Assembly: GCA_021799755.1 (NCBI GenBank)
Contig: JAJYZU010000020.1
Span: 1-12,919, forward strand
Direction: 5' to 3'
From: Thermoplasmata archaeon
GTDB taxonomy: Archaea; Thermoplasmatota; Thermoplasmata; Thermoplasmatales; Thermoplasmataceae
DNA length: 12,919 nt
The notes under the pieces are model-generated. The model did not search any database. It saw only the letters and a list, made by a program, of their open reading frames with translations, and had not been told where the DNA came from. The stretch's first letter is position 1; the number at the start of each line of letters is the position of its first letter. Positions 6,546 through 12,738 of the stretch are shown here, in pieces. The position numbers were made by a program, and so were the translations under genes.

Positions 6546-7973
6546 TCAGGGTCTGCTCATCCGCATTTTTGAGAAACCAAAAACGTAAAAGAATACCGAA
6601 AAGACAAGCAGTGCGGCTGAAATGAAAAATACCAGGTGCATCGAGTCAAGGAAGGAACCCGCAGAGAAGGAGGTTCCGGTGGCAGAGAGCCCGGAGAAGA
6701 TCCTGTCAAGCGTTGATCTGGAAGTTTGCGTACTCATTATGAGGAAGGCCAATCCAATGCTGACGGTATTTCCAACATTGGTCAGGGTGGTGCTTATTCC
6801 TGAAGCTATGCCTCTGCGCTGGCTTGGAACTGAATTCATTATGGAGGCGCGGTCGGGAGATGCAAAAATTCCCATCCCCGATCCGATAAGCACGAGCGGC
6901 AGAAGCAACCGGGTGAAAGAGACGTCAGCTGGTATCATTGTCATTATGAGAAAGCCAGCAGACGAAACAAGCAGCCCAAGTATCACAAAAGGCCTCTGTC
7001 CCAGATGATCTGAAAGAACGCCGCTCACAGGACCAAAAACCGAAAGCGATATGGACATGGGAATAAGAAAGAGGCCTGCCTGAAGGGGATCAAAGCCCAC
7101 CAGAGGGCCCTGCAGGAAAAATACCATGACCAGTATGAACGAGCCCCTCGACAGGGCATTCAAAAATATGGTGATATTGCCGGAGTCAAACTCCCTGCTC
7201 CTGAAGATCGAGAGGTCGAACATGGGATCTTTCGCCCGATTTTCTATCAAGACAAATGAGACAAGCATTACAAAAGAGACTGACAGCATCACAGCAGTCA
7301 CAATAAGAGGAAGCCCGGATATGGCTTCGAGAGTTATGGCAAGGAGAAGAATAACCAGTGCAGATGCAAATACCACGTTCCCGGTGATATCCAGGTACCT
7401 GGTTTTGGTCGGAAGGGAAAGCTCCTTCAGCTTTAAATGCGCCCATAATGTTGCAAAGATGCCTATTGGGAGATTTACCCAGAATATGGACCTCCAGCCC
7501 AGAGTCGAAGTCAGGACTCCTCCGGCTATGAGGCCAGTGACGGACCCTACCACTATTGATATCTGGTTGATTCCCAGTGCGCTACCCCTTTCGGACGGGG
7601 GAAACGTATCGGTGATAATTGCGGCGCTGTTTGAAAACAGAAAACCGGCCCCTATGGCCTGCACCACCCTGAACGAGATCAGTTCCATTGGAGACTGTGA
7701 TATGCTGCACAGCCCTGAACCAATGGTGAAAATGGCAAAACCCATATTGTAAAGTCTGACCCTTCCAAACATATCCGCAAGTCTGCCAAAGTTGACAAGA
7801 ACGGTTGCAACTACCAGCTGGTATCCAAGGATGGTCCAGAGCACATCTAAGGTGGTCATTCCCTTCAGTTCAGAGGCTATGGTTGGAAGCGCTATCAGAA
7901 CAATATTGGAATCCAGTGATGACATGAGAGTTCCAAGGGTGGTATTGCTCAGCACCGTCCACTTATATTCCAT
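6546..7973 (-). CDS. MFS multidrug exporter, DHA2 (EmrB/QacA) family, 14 TM
   Basis: Proton-driven efflux protein of 475 residues. The DHA2 pattern is clear: motif D1 LDSNIVLIALPTI (20-32), loop motif A GRLADMFGR (63-71), the arginine of motif B in FRVVQAIGAG (R102), and the exporter-specific motif C region VVGSVTGLIAGGVLTSTLGWRSIFWVNLPIG (141-171). The rest holds further hydrophobic segments adding up to about 14. Substrates are probably toxic organic compounds; they cannot be predicted. The ATG at 7973 is preceded by GGAGG (7986-7990), 12 nt upstream, which is a long spacing. A second ATG at 7983 opens only ATG-GTC-TGA. The gene stands alone and converges with sqr. A palindrome about 50 nt upstream may be its operator. 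Confidence 0.92.
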   Translation of the reverse strand: MEYKWTVLSNTTLGTLMSSLDSNIVLIALPTIASELKGMTTLDVLWTILGYQLVVATVLVNFGRLADMFGRVRLYNMGFAIFTIGSGLCSISQSPMELISFRVVQAIGAGFLFSNSAAIITDTFPPSERGSALGINQISIVVGSVTGLIAGGVLTSTLGWRSIFWVNLPIGIFATLWAHLKLKELSLPTKTRYLDITGNVVFASALVILLLAITLEAISGLPLIVTAVMLSVSFVMLVSFVLIENRAKDPMFDLSIFRSREFDSGNITIFLNALSRGSFILVMVFFLQGPLVGFDPLQAGLFLIPMSISLSVFGPVSGVLSDHLGQRPFVILGLLVSSAGFLIMTMIPADVSFTRLLLPLVLIGSGMGIFASPDRASIMNSVPSQRRGIASGISTTLTNVGNTVSIGLAFLIMSTQTSRSTLDRIFSGLSATGTSFSAGSFLDSMHLVFFISAALLVFSVFFYVFGFSKMRMSRP

Positions 7974-8019
7974 TCAGACCATACTCCTCCAGGCCTTTTG
8001 ATTGCTGCCGGGAACTTCA

Positions 8020-8031
8020 GTCCTGCAGGAC
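8020..8031. promoter_or_regulatory. Perfect 12-bp palindrome, possible operator of the DHA2 exporter
   Basis: GTCCTGCAGGAC is a perfect palindrome 47 nt upstream of the exporter ATG. A weak TATA-like stretch, CATAAAA on the minus strand (about 8050-8056), would put the RNA start inside the palindrome. A dimeric repressor of the MarR or TetR kind bound there would block transcription. No such regulator gene is adjacent. Confidence 0.35.
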
Positions 8032-8352
8032 ATGCAAGAGCTGTGAAGGATTTTATGTATCCCGTTGAATCCTTCTCTCAGGTAGTTTTTTTATTCATCC
8101 GTAATCAATCCTCAGATTATATTTATTGTGTTGATGCAGAAGTTTCAATAGTCCCCGAACATCTCTGCTGTCTGACTACCTGATGAGATCAGCGGTCGTG
8201 AAAAGAGGAGAATTTACCTCCAAAACGGTCATAGGAAAGGGCTATCCACCGGATCGTGCAAATTTCCGACCGGCATTGTGATATTCAACTGATATTATGA
8301 TCGGGCACTTTCCCTGTCAGGTTCATATTGTTGATTTGTTCATCACGTTGTC

Positions 8353-8374
8353 ATATCATGATATTCATATATGA
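8353..8374. repeat. Two abutting palindromes
   Basis: ATATCATGATAT (8353-8364) and TCATATATGA (8365-8374) are both perfect palindromes and touch each other. TCATAT also begins at 8351, so the hexamer recurs 14 nt apart. They lie about 155 nt upstream of arsR, rather far for a direct operator. Confidence 0.3.
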
Positions 8375-8526
8375 GATTGGAATAACGTGGAAAGTCTGTG
8401 GTTGCAGCGTTTGCAGCACTATAAGTACAGTCAGAAGCAACCATGTGCTGTAGCCAGTGAAGAAAAGGCTGCAAAAGAGACAGTACACTGAATAATTTGG
8501 GATCATAAAAAAACAGAGATGAACGG

Positions 8527-8868
8527 ATGATTGATACAGAAGAATCCTGCGAAATAAAGAAAATAGAGCGTGTTGACATTGGTAAATTCGATGGGATTTC
8601 CAGATTTCTAAATTTGCTGGGAAACAGGACAAGGATAGCAATACTTGCTGCCATATCAAAGTACGGTGAGGCCTGTGCATGTGAATTGCAGCCTGCCCTT
8701 GGAATCCCGCAGCCAACGATTACAACCCACCTTCGAAAGATGTACGACATTGGTCTTCTCAAACAGAGGGAAGTGTGGAAATACAGTTTTTATTCCATCA
8801 GTCCACAATATGCAAACCTGGTCGATGATATCATGAAAAACCAGGAAAGCTTCGAGAACAGGCGATAG
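8527..8868 (+). CDS. arsR: ArsR/SmtB-family transcriptional regulator with a probable metal(loid) site
   Basis: Winged helix-turn-helix repressor of 113 residues. The DNA-binding part reads LGNRTRIAILAAISKYGEACACELQPALGIPQPTITTHLRKMYDIGLLKQREVWKYSFYSIS (about 31-92), with the recognition helix around PTITTHLRKM (63-72) and a beta wing after it. C50 and C52 in EACACEL occupy the place of the ELCVCDL motif in helix alpha-3, where As(III), Sb(III) or Cd(II) binds in ArsR and CadC. C8 in the N-terminal arm could provide a third thiolate, as N-terminal cysteines do in CadC. The transporter gene starts 1 nt after the stop codon, so it is probably co-transcribed and controlled by this protein. The start follows a region without an obvious Shine-Dalgarno site. 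Confidence 0.9.
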   Translation: MIDTEESCEIKKIERVDIGKFDGISRFLNLLGNRTRIAILAAISKYGEACACELQPALGIPQPTITTHLRKMYDIGLLKQREVWKYSFYSISPQYANLVDDIMKNQESFENRR

Positions 8869-8869
8869 A

Positions 8870-9979
8870 ATGTCAGGCGTTGTAGACTCCAGCCAGCAAG
8901 GAAAACAGGCAGATAGAGGGAAATTTTCAGCACTGGCGGAGCATGTAAGAAAATACCTGCTCCTGTATACGTTTGTGTCGGTAGCCCTTGCTGTTATCGT
9001 AGGATACTATACCATGCATTTTACTGCTGCGAACAGGGGACTCTTTGCAAACCTGGTCATCATTTTCGCTATAATGACCATATATCCTTCAATGATACAG
9101 CTAAAATCTGAGGGTTTCCTGAAGGAACTGAGATCGTGGAAACCGATCCTCATATCGGTTGTTTACGTTTTTGTCCTTTCGCCAGTTTTAGCCTTTATTA
9201 TCGGTCCATCCCTTGGTCCCTCAATAGGCACAGGCTTTGTGGTCTCCAACATAGTGCCCGCTTCGAGTGCATCCCTTGGATACGTTCTAATAGCCGGGGG
9301 AAGCATAGAACTGGCGACCGCTTTGGCAATCGTGAGCCTGATCGTTGCAGTTCCGTTTATCCCAGTTGTTCTCGGACTCTACAGCAGCCAGACATCCGTT
9401 GCAATACCAGTTGAACCGATCATGCTGTCTATCCTTTACATCCTCATACTGCCTCTCATAGCCGGTCAGATCACAAGATACATTCTTTTGAGGTGGAAGG
9501 GGCCGGTTGTTGTGAATAAAAGCTCCAAAAAATATCTGTCACTGGTTACAATGCTGTCCATGCTGGCCTTAATTTTTGTGATGGTTGACAAGGAAGCCTC
9601 CATCATTATTACAATGCCAGGATTGGTTGGTTACCTCATTGGTTATCAGTCCGGGATAATTGTGGGAATACTGGTGCTTTCGCTTATTGTAAGCAAGTTA
9701 GCGCATCTGAAATATGAGGATCACCAGGCGGTGGCGTTTATTTCAGTATCGAAGAATCAGAGTGTCGCTGCGACAATTGCAGTCCTGGCACTCAGCGGTG
9801 ATTCAGTACTGGCTCCAGCAGTGATACCGATGATACAACCGGTACTTGCGATAGTGTACATACATCTTGAAAAGTTTGTGAAAAGGTTCCTTGGGGAATC
9901 GCCAGAAAAGGCAATTTATCACGGTGAAGAGGCAACTGGAACGGAAGAAGGATATCTTAAATACAATGAGGGGAAATAG
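8870..9979 (+). CDS. ACR3/bile acid:sodium symporter-superfamily transporter, possible arsenite efflux
   Basis: Polytopic membrane protein of 369 residues with about ten hydrophobic segments between residues 28 and 335, an N-terminal hydrophilic arm of 27 residues, and an acidic C-terminal tail (about 343-369). The arrangement matches the ACR3/BASS superfamily, and its position 1 nt after arsR points to metalloid export. The stretch NIVPASSASLGYVLIAGG (127-144) aligns by eye with the Acr3 TM4 segment that carries an essential cysteine, but here that position is A131; the entire protein contains no cysteine. KNQSVAATIAV (295-305) lies in the second conserved, broken helix. I infer an arsenical-resistance-like carrier whose substrate or mechanism may differ from canonical Acr3. 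A bile-acid/organic-anion type role is the alternative. Confidence 0.8.
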   Translation: MSGVVDSSQQGKQADRGKFSALAEHVRKYLLLYTFVSVALAVIVGYYTMHFTAANRGLFANLVIIFAIMTIYPSMIQLKSEGFLKELRSWKPILISVVYVFVLSPVLAFIIGPSLGPSIGTGFVVSNIVPASSASLGYVLIAGGSIELATALAIVSLIVAVPFIPVVLGLYSSQTSVAIPVEPIMLSILYILILPLIAGQITRYILLRWKGPVVVNKSSKKYLSLVTMLSMLALIFVMVDKEASIIITMPGLVGYLIGYQSGIIVGILVLSLIVSKLAHLKYEDHQAVAFISVSKNQSVAATIAVLALSGDSVLAPAVIPMIQPVLAIVYIHLEKFVKRFLGESPEKAIYHGEEATGTEEGYLKYNEGK

Positions 9980-10171
9980 CAATTGCCCCCGGATCATTTT
10001 GAAGAAAGGAGTATAATCGCTACCATAATGCAAACTGAAACAGGATATATTTTGTTAACACAGGGACCATCGAACGTACCATTTTTGAACGAAAACTCAG
10101 TCTGGTTCGAAGATCTTCTGATGAACTTCTAATGCTTTTTAAGACTTAATTCACAGGTATTGGTAAAATGG

Positions 10172-10327
10172 TTAATCCTTGTTTTCATCTTTTTTCTTGA
10201 ATCCTTTCACTATACCTTTCCCAAACCCCTTGATTGCGTCTGCACCTTTCTTGGCAGTATCTCCAACTACTTCTCCAGACTTTTCTGCGACTCCCTTATC
10301 TTTCTTTTTCTCATTTTCTTCTGCCAT
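10172..10327 (-). CDS. Small Lys/Gly-rich hypothetical protein (51 aa)
   Basis: A short gene with clear coding character, unrecognised by family. The 51 residues begin MAEENEKKKDKGVAEKSGEV and continue with GDTAKKGADAIKGFGKGIVKGFKKK, ending in DENKD. Charged ends (acidic/lysine) flank a middle of about 30 residues in which small and hydrophobic residues recur every 3-4 positions among lysines and glycines, as in an amphipathic helix or an LEA-like stress protein. There is no signal peptide, cysteine or tryptophan. The ATG at 10327 follows a promoter-like TTTAATAT (10360-10367, minus), which would give an 11-nt leader. It stands alone, converging with the transporter gene. Function is unknown; a membrane-surface, nucleic-acid-binding or stress role is only a guess. 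Confidence 0.7.
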   Translation of the reverse strand: MAEENEKKKDKGVAEKSGEVVGDTAKKGADAIKGFGKGIVKGFKKKDENKD

Positions 10328-10359
10328 AGATATCTGACCCAAAAGACATCCGGTGCTAA

Positions 10360-10367
10360 ATATTAAA
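10360..10367 (-). promoter_or_regulatory. Probable TATA box of the 51-aa protein gene
   Basis: TTTAATAT on the minus strand lies about 36 nt upstream of the ATG at 10327. RNA would start near 10338, giving a leader of about 11 nt without a Shine-Dalgarno match. Confidence 0.45.
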
Positions 10368-10707
10368 TATATTCCCTTCGACTGAATGAGGATTACTTAG
10401 ACTCTGATACTTACGAATCTAAAAAGTATAATTTCTTCAATATAGCAATTTTCATATTCTTATGCAACGATCCAATACATAGCTTTATTAAATATATAAA
10501 ATAGAACGGCTTATTATTCTTTCATATCTCATTACTTGGAGTTTGAAGCCTTTGCTTCAGACGGAAAGGAGACGCCCATGTTCGTGGCTTATCTCAAACA
10601 ATCTCTCTAGTAATATGAAAATTATTTTTATTCAAGCAACTCATAAGAATAGTGGGTTTGGAAAGATTGTGGTCGCTCTTTGCAGCTCTGTTTTGACATT
10701 TTGGCGA
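10368..10707. other. AT-rich intergenic region with a hairpin and a possible gene remnant
   Basis: No intact gene is seen here. TGAAGC (10544-10549) and GCTTCA (10554-10559) make a perfect 6-bp hairpin around CTTT. It lies inside a short plus-strand frame that ends in TAG near 10608 and reads FEAFASDGKETPMFVAYLKQSL. This frame has no start and could be the tail of a lost gene. The rest is AT-rich with no further structure that I can support. Confidence 0.35.
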
Positions 10708-10717
10708 AAATTTTAAT
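10708..10717 (+). promoter_or_regulatory. TATA box of the 2H phosphoesterase gene
   Basis: AAATTTTAAT is centred about 27 nt upstream of the ATG at 10740, the distance expected for a leaderless archaeal transcript. It argues against an ATG at 10680, which lies upstream of the box. Confidence 0.6.
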
Positions 10718-10739
10718 CACCAAGATAAATCGGCTGGGT

Positions 10740-11291
10740 ATGGAATATTTTATTGCTATCGTACCACCCAAAAAATATGGAGAAACAATAACGCAATTCC
10801 AAAGAAGGTGGTCAGACAATACCATGCCAGACTTTGTAGAGCCCCACATCACCGTCAAATCCCAGGCTGGTCTGAAAGAAGATGAATACTGGATAGATTC
10901 TATAAAAACAATTTGCAGTAACTTCCCAATGTTTAACCTGTCATTAAAAGGCGTAAAATCCTTTGGGAAATCTGTTGTATATCTTGGTGTAGAATCCGAT
11001 AGAATTAACGTATTGCACCGGAAGATTGTGGAAGCAATCTCCCCCAATCCTGAAAATAGCAGAAGATACTACGAGCTTGACCTTTATGAACCACATTTGA
11101 CATTAGGATCGAAAGAGTATGGGATGAGCGAAATAGAGTTATTAGAAATGAAGGAGTCTGCAAGCAATTGCTTTCTCAAGTTCCAGCCGTTTATTGTTGA
11201 TTCACTGAGAATATACAAATTACTCGAAAATAAATATCGAACAATTCAGGAAATTGCTTTAGAACAAACAGGTTTATCCAAGATATCCTGA
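10740..11291 (+). CDS. 2H phosphoesterase, 2'-5' RNA ligase-like protein
   Basis: Cytoplasmic protein of 183 residues with the two HxT motifs that define the 2H phosphoesterase superfamily: H36-I-T38 in EPHITVKSQ and H119-L-T121 in EPHLTLGS. The histidines form the active site for cyclic or 2',5' phosphodiester chemistry on RNA or nucleotides. The N-terminus MEYFIAIVPP is the usual first strand. An upstream in-frame ATG (10680) would add 20 residues (MQLCFDILAK...) unlike the family; the TATA box at 10708-10717 places the RNA start at 10740, so the inner ATG is chosen. It is a single gene in the AT-rich section, with no partner in the window. Members include ThpR-like cyclic phosphodiesterases and uncharacterised YjcG-like proteins, so the natural substrate is unknown. 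Confidence 0.82.
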   Translation: MEYFIAIVPPKKYGETITQFQRRWSDNTMPDFVEPHITVKSQAGLKEDEYWIDSIKTICSNFPMFNLSLKGVKSFGKSVVYLGVESDRINVLHRKIVEAISPNPENSRRYYELDLYEPHLTLGSKEYGMSEIELLEMKESASNCFLKFQPFIVDSLRIYKLLENKYRTIQEIALEQTGLSKIS

Positions 11292-11341
11292 AATCAACTG
11301 AGTTACGAACAGCCATACACAGTAATTAGATATATTCAGTC

Positions 11342-11357
11342 GTTGAATCTATTCAAC
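11342..11357. repeat. Perfect inverted repeat in the spacer between the 2H gene and vapC
   Basis: GTTGAAT (11342-11348) and ATTCAAC (11351-11357) flank a central CT. With only 2 nt between the arms it suits a dimeric protein site better than an RNA hairpin. It is followed by TAGGTGGGTA and TAGGTGGATA (about 11368-11402), a near-direct repeat. The 175-bp spacer between the 2H gene stop and the vapC stop holds no gene that I can see. Confidence 0.35.
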
Positions 11358-11466
11358 AATTTAAGGATAGGTGGGTATTCGATTATTTAATTAGGTGGAT
11401 ACCGAAAACAGGCAAAGCGTTATCTTTTCATGGCTAGTTTTCTGTGACTCTAGAACTGCATACGCC

Positions 11467-11892
11467 TCAATTGAAAACCTCTTCTACTTTCTTGACCTCC
11501 AAACCCAGCTTCGTGGCCTCCTGATACATTTCCTTATCGTCGGTCAACAAAGCCATTTGATGAAATTTGCAGTAGAAAACATACGATGCATCATAAAAAG
11601 TGAGTCCCGTTGAGAGTGAAAGTTTCATTATCTCTGCGATATCCAAACTCTTGAGTCTGATCACCCTGATATTGGCAATTACTTTCTCGATTTCTTTTGT
11701 TAGATCCAGTATGATGTCCCTTTCGAGTCCCCTTATATGGCCATCATTTCCCTTTGTTAGCATGCTACCAATCTCGTAAGCAGTCAGGTCCAGCACAGAG
11801 GATTCTTTTAGAATTTTATGCACATTTTCTTCCGAATCCAAGAAGAATAGGGTGAAGAGTGAACTTGAATCCAAAACATAACTCGAAACCAC
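11467..11892 (-). CDS. vapC: VapC-type PIN-domain toxin (ribonuclease)
   Basis: A 141-residue PIN-domain protein, the toxin of a type II toxin-antitoxin pair. The acidic residues that hold Mg2+ are present: D8 in YVLDSSSL, E40 in TAYEIGS, D101 in TFYDASYV and D118 (with D119) in LLTDDKEM. VapC toxins cut RNA, often tRNA or rRNA, when free of antitoxin. The start is a GTG (11890-11892), 4 nt after the vapB stop, preceded by AGGTGAT, a good ribosome binding site that overlaps the vapB stop codon. Translation is therefore likely coupled to vapB. The target cannot be read from sequence. The gene is intact and of normal length, so the toxin is probably active. Confidence 0.9.
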   Translation of the reverse strand: MVSSYVLDSSSLFTLFFLDSEENVHKILKESSVLDLTAYEIGSMLTKGNDGHIRGLERDIILDLTKEIEKVIANIRVIRLKSLDIAEIMKLSLSTGLTFYDASYVFYCKFHQMALLTDDKEMYQEATKLGLEVKKVEEVFN

Positions 11893-11896
11893 CCTA

Positions 11897-12121
11897 TCAC
11901 CTTTGATCCCGGTCTTCTCTTAAATCACCAAGAATCTGGTTACGATCAACGTTCTTCAGCATTCTATGTATCTTAGAAAGACTTTCTAAGAAGTCTTTAT
12001 CGTTTCTTCTCGCGATCTCATTCTTCAATGACTCCCTCATTACCTCCGAGTAATTTATCTTCAATCTCTTAGCCTCTGCCAATGTTTGTTCATCCACACG
12101 TATACTTACAAGTTTTGTCAT
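11897..12121 (-). CDS. vapB: VapB-type ribbon-helix-helix antitoxin
   Basis: Antitoxin of the downstream vapC, 74 residues from the ATG at 12121. The N-terminal strand and two helices, TKLVSIRVDEQTLAEAKRLKINYSEVMRESLKNEIARR (2-39), form a ribbon-helix-helix DNA-binding domain. The acidic and basic C-terminal part (about 40-74, ending LREDRDQR) would wrap around and inhibit VapC. Another ATG at 12145 would add MGDNIQCC, which does not belong to the family pattern. The TATA box at 12144-12153 places the RNA start at about 12122, so the message is probably leaderless from 12121. An inverted repeat over that site (12119-12134) suggests that VapB-VapC represses its own operon. Confidence 0.85.
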   Translation of the reverse strand: MTKLVSIRVDEQTLAEAKRLKINYSEVMRESLKNEIARRNDKDFLESLSKIHRMLKNVDRNQILGDLREDRDQR

Positions 12122-12134
12122 ACAACACTGTATG
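12119..12134. promoter_or_regulatory. Inverted repeat over the vapB start, probable autorepression operator
   Basis: CATACA (12119-12124) and TGTATG (12129-12134) are perfect inverted arms around ACAC. The repeat covers the expected transcription start and the vapB ATG, just downstream of the TATA box. Ribbon-helix-helix antitoxins normally bind such repeats in their own promoter. Confidence 0.6.
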
Positions 12135-12143
12135 TTATCTCCC

Positions 12144-12153
12144 ATATATATAC
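12144..12153 (-). promoter_or_regulatory. TATA box of vapBC
   Basis: On the minus strand the stretch reads AGTATATATAT and is centred about 27 nt upstream of the ATG at 12121, the leaderless spacing. It overlaps the alternative ATG at 12145, which can therefore not be the start if this box is used. Confidence 0.55.
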
Positions 12154-12274
12154 TATTTGGCCGTTTCTCTAATTTCTATATTTTACGTTTCAGAAATGCT
12201 TGAAGCAAAGCTAAAATATTGGACATTGTCAAGGTTTAGTTGATTTTTCTTTTTTATGCAGTGTGTGACCGAAA
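12146..12274. other. AT-rich spacer upstream of vapBC, no gene seen
   Basis: About 130 bp with the rest of the vapBC promoter at its left edge and stop codons in all frames. Nothing else can be supported. Confidence 0.5.
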
Positions 12275-12445
12275 TCATGAAATATAATTGAAGAGTACTA
12301 TCACATGTGACTGGGCAAGAAACCTTTCACTGAGTTCAAAGAATTTACCTTCTCCTCATATTTGGCATAGCTTTATGTCTCCATTCCTGTTTCTGATGCC
12401 GTGTGGCACGATACCAGCAACATATACCTGACGCGTGTAGTTCAT
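12275..12445 (-). pseudogene. Remnant reading frame with internal TGA (unrecognised)
   Basis: From the ATG at 12445 the minus strand reads MNYTRQVYVAGIVPHGIRNR and on to DIKLCQI (29 codons), then TGA (12356-12358). The same frame stays open for 26 more codons (GEGKFFELSERFLAQSHVIV...) to a TGA at 12275-12277. The first ATG overlaps the stop of the next remnant upstream as ATGA, an arrangement common in archaeal operons. A second frame across the middle (SYAKYEEKVNSLNSVKG) also looks somewhat coding, so frameshifts as well as stops may be present. I do not recognise the protein. Confidence 0.25.
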
Positions 12446-12639
12446 TTCTTTTTTCTCTTGACATTCTCGGACTGCGTCAATAGGTTCGAAAGCAATTCTT
12501 TAAGACCTTCATGAATCGTCTGTATGTTCGGAATTATGTGGATGTTGTAAAACTAACCGAAACCACTTAAAAACTCTCCTGCGGTTTCCAGCTGTTTTTT
12601 TGCTTCCTCTATACCGTTCAGGGATTTGTTCAGAACCAT
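12442..12639 (-). pseudogene. Small helical ORF interrupted by an in-frame TAG (unrecognised)
   Basis: From the ATG at 12639 the frame encodes MVLNKSLNGIEEAKKQLETA and GEFLSGFG (28 residues), meets TAG at 12553-12555, and continues open for 36 codons (FYNIHIIPNIQTIHEGLKEL and on to NVKRKKK) to a TGA at 12442-12444. Both halves have ordinary protein composition and heptad-like helices, and the second has no start codon near its beginning. This suggests one 64-residue protein broken by a nonsense mutation. Its stop overlaps the start of the next remnant (ATGA). Amber readthrough is a less likely explanation. Function is unknown. Confidence 0.4.
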
Positions 12640-12738
12640 AAAGTTACTTAAGCAAGCGGAAGCCACTCACGGAAAAAGTCAGAGTATGGGATTCAGCTAA
12701 AATGATTGATGGTATATGATAAATCCAGATCTCTGCTT

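Larger units (their letters stand above)
7974..8526. other. Intergenic region upstream of the DHA2 exporter and arsR genes
   Basis: About 550 bp with no convincing gene, between divergent genes. It holds the GGAGG ribosome binding site (7986-7990) of the exporter and two palindrome clusters (8020-8031 and 8353-8374). A short open frame at 8183-8281 (32 codons plus stop, beginning MRSAVVKRGEF) has no ribosome binding site and no recognisable relative. A cysteine-rich stretch encoded near 7990-8060 on the plus strand (CCRELQSCRTCKSC) has no start codon. TTGCAGC is directly repeated at 8402-8408 and 8411-8417. The arsR promoter is not clear: ACTATAAGT (about 8418-8426) and GAATAATTT (about 8490-8498) are both possible. 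Confidence 0.5.

Noticed and set aside
7126..7752. 208-codon plus-strand open frame inside the DHA2 exporter gene
   Set aside because: Antisense to a clear 14-TM transporter; the long frame is a by-product of codon bias.
7998..8183. 61-codon plus-strand open frame upstream of arsR
   Set aside because: No ribosome binding site or promoter, unremarkable composition, and it crosses the exporter's upstream region.
8183..8281. 32-codon frame beginning MRSAVVKRGEF
   Set aside because: Composition is acceptable but there is no ribosome binding site, promoter or recognised relative; too short to support.
8343..8762. 139-codon minus-strand open frame opposite arsR
   Set aside because: Shadow of the arsR coding sequence; composition is not protein-like and it has no promoter.
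10028..10132. 34-codon plus-strand frame beginning MQTETGYILL after the transporter gene
   Set aside because: The only purine-rich stretch (AAGGAG) is about 16 nt upstream and nothing else supports it as a gene.
10160..10366. 68-codon plus-strand open frame rich in Phe and Leu
   Set aside because: It is the antisense of the Lys-rich 51-residue gene, whose lysine codons become Phe and Leu on the other strand.
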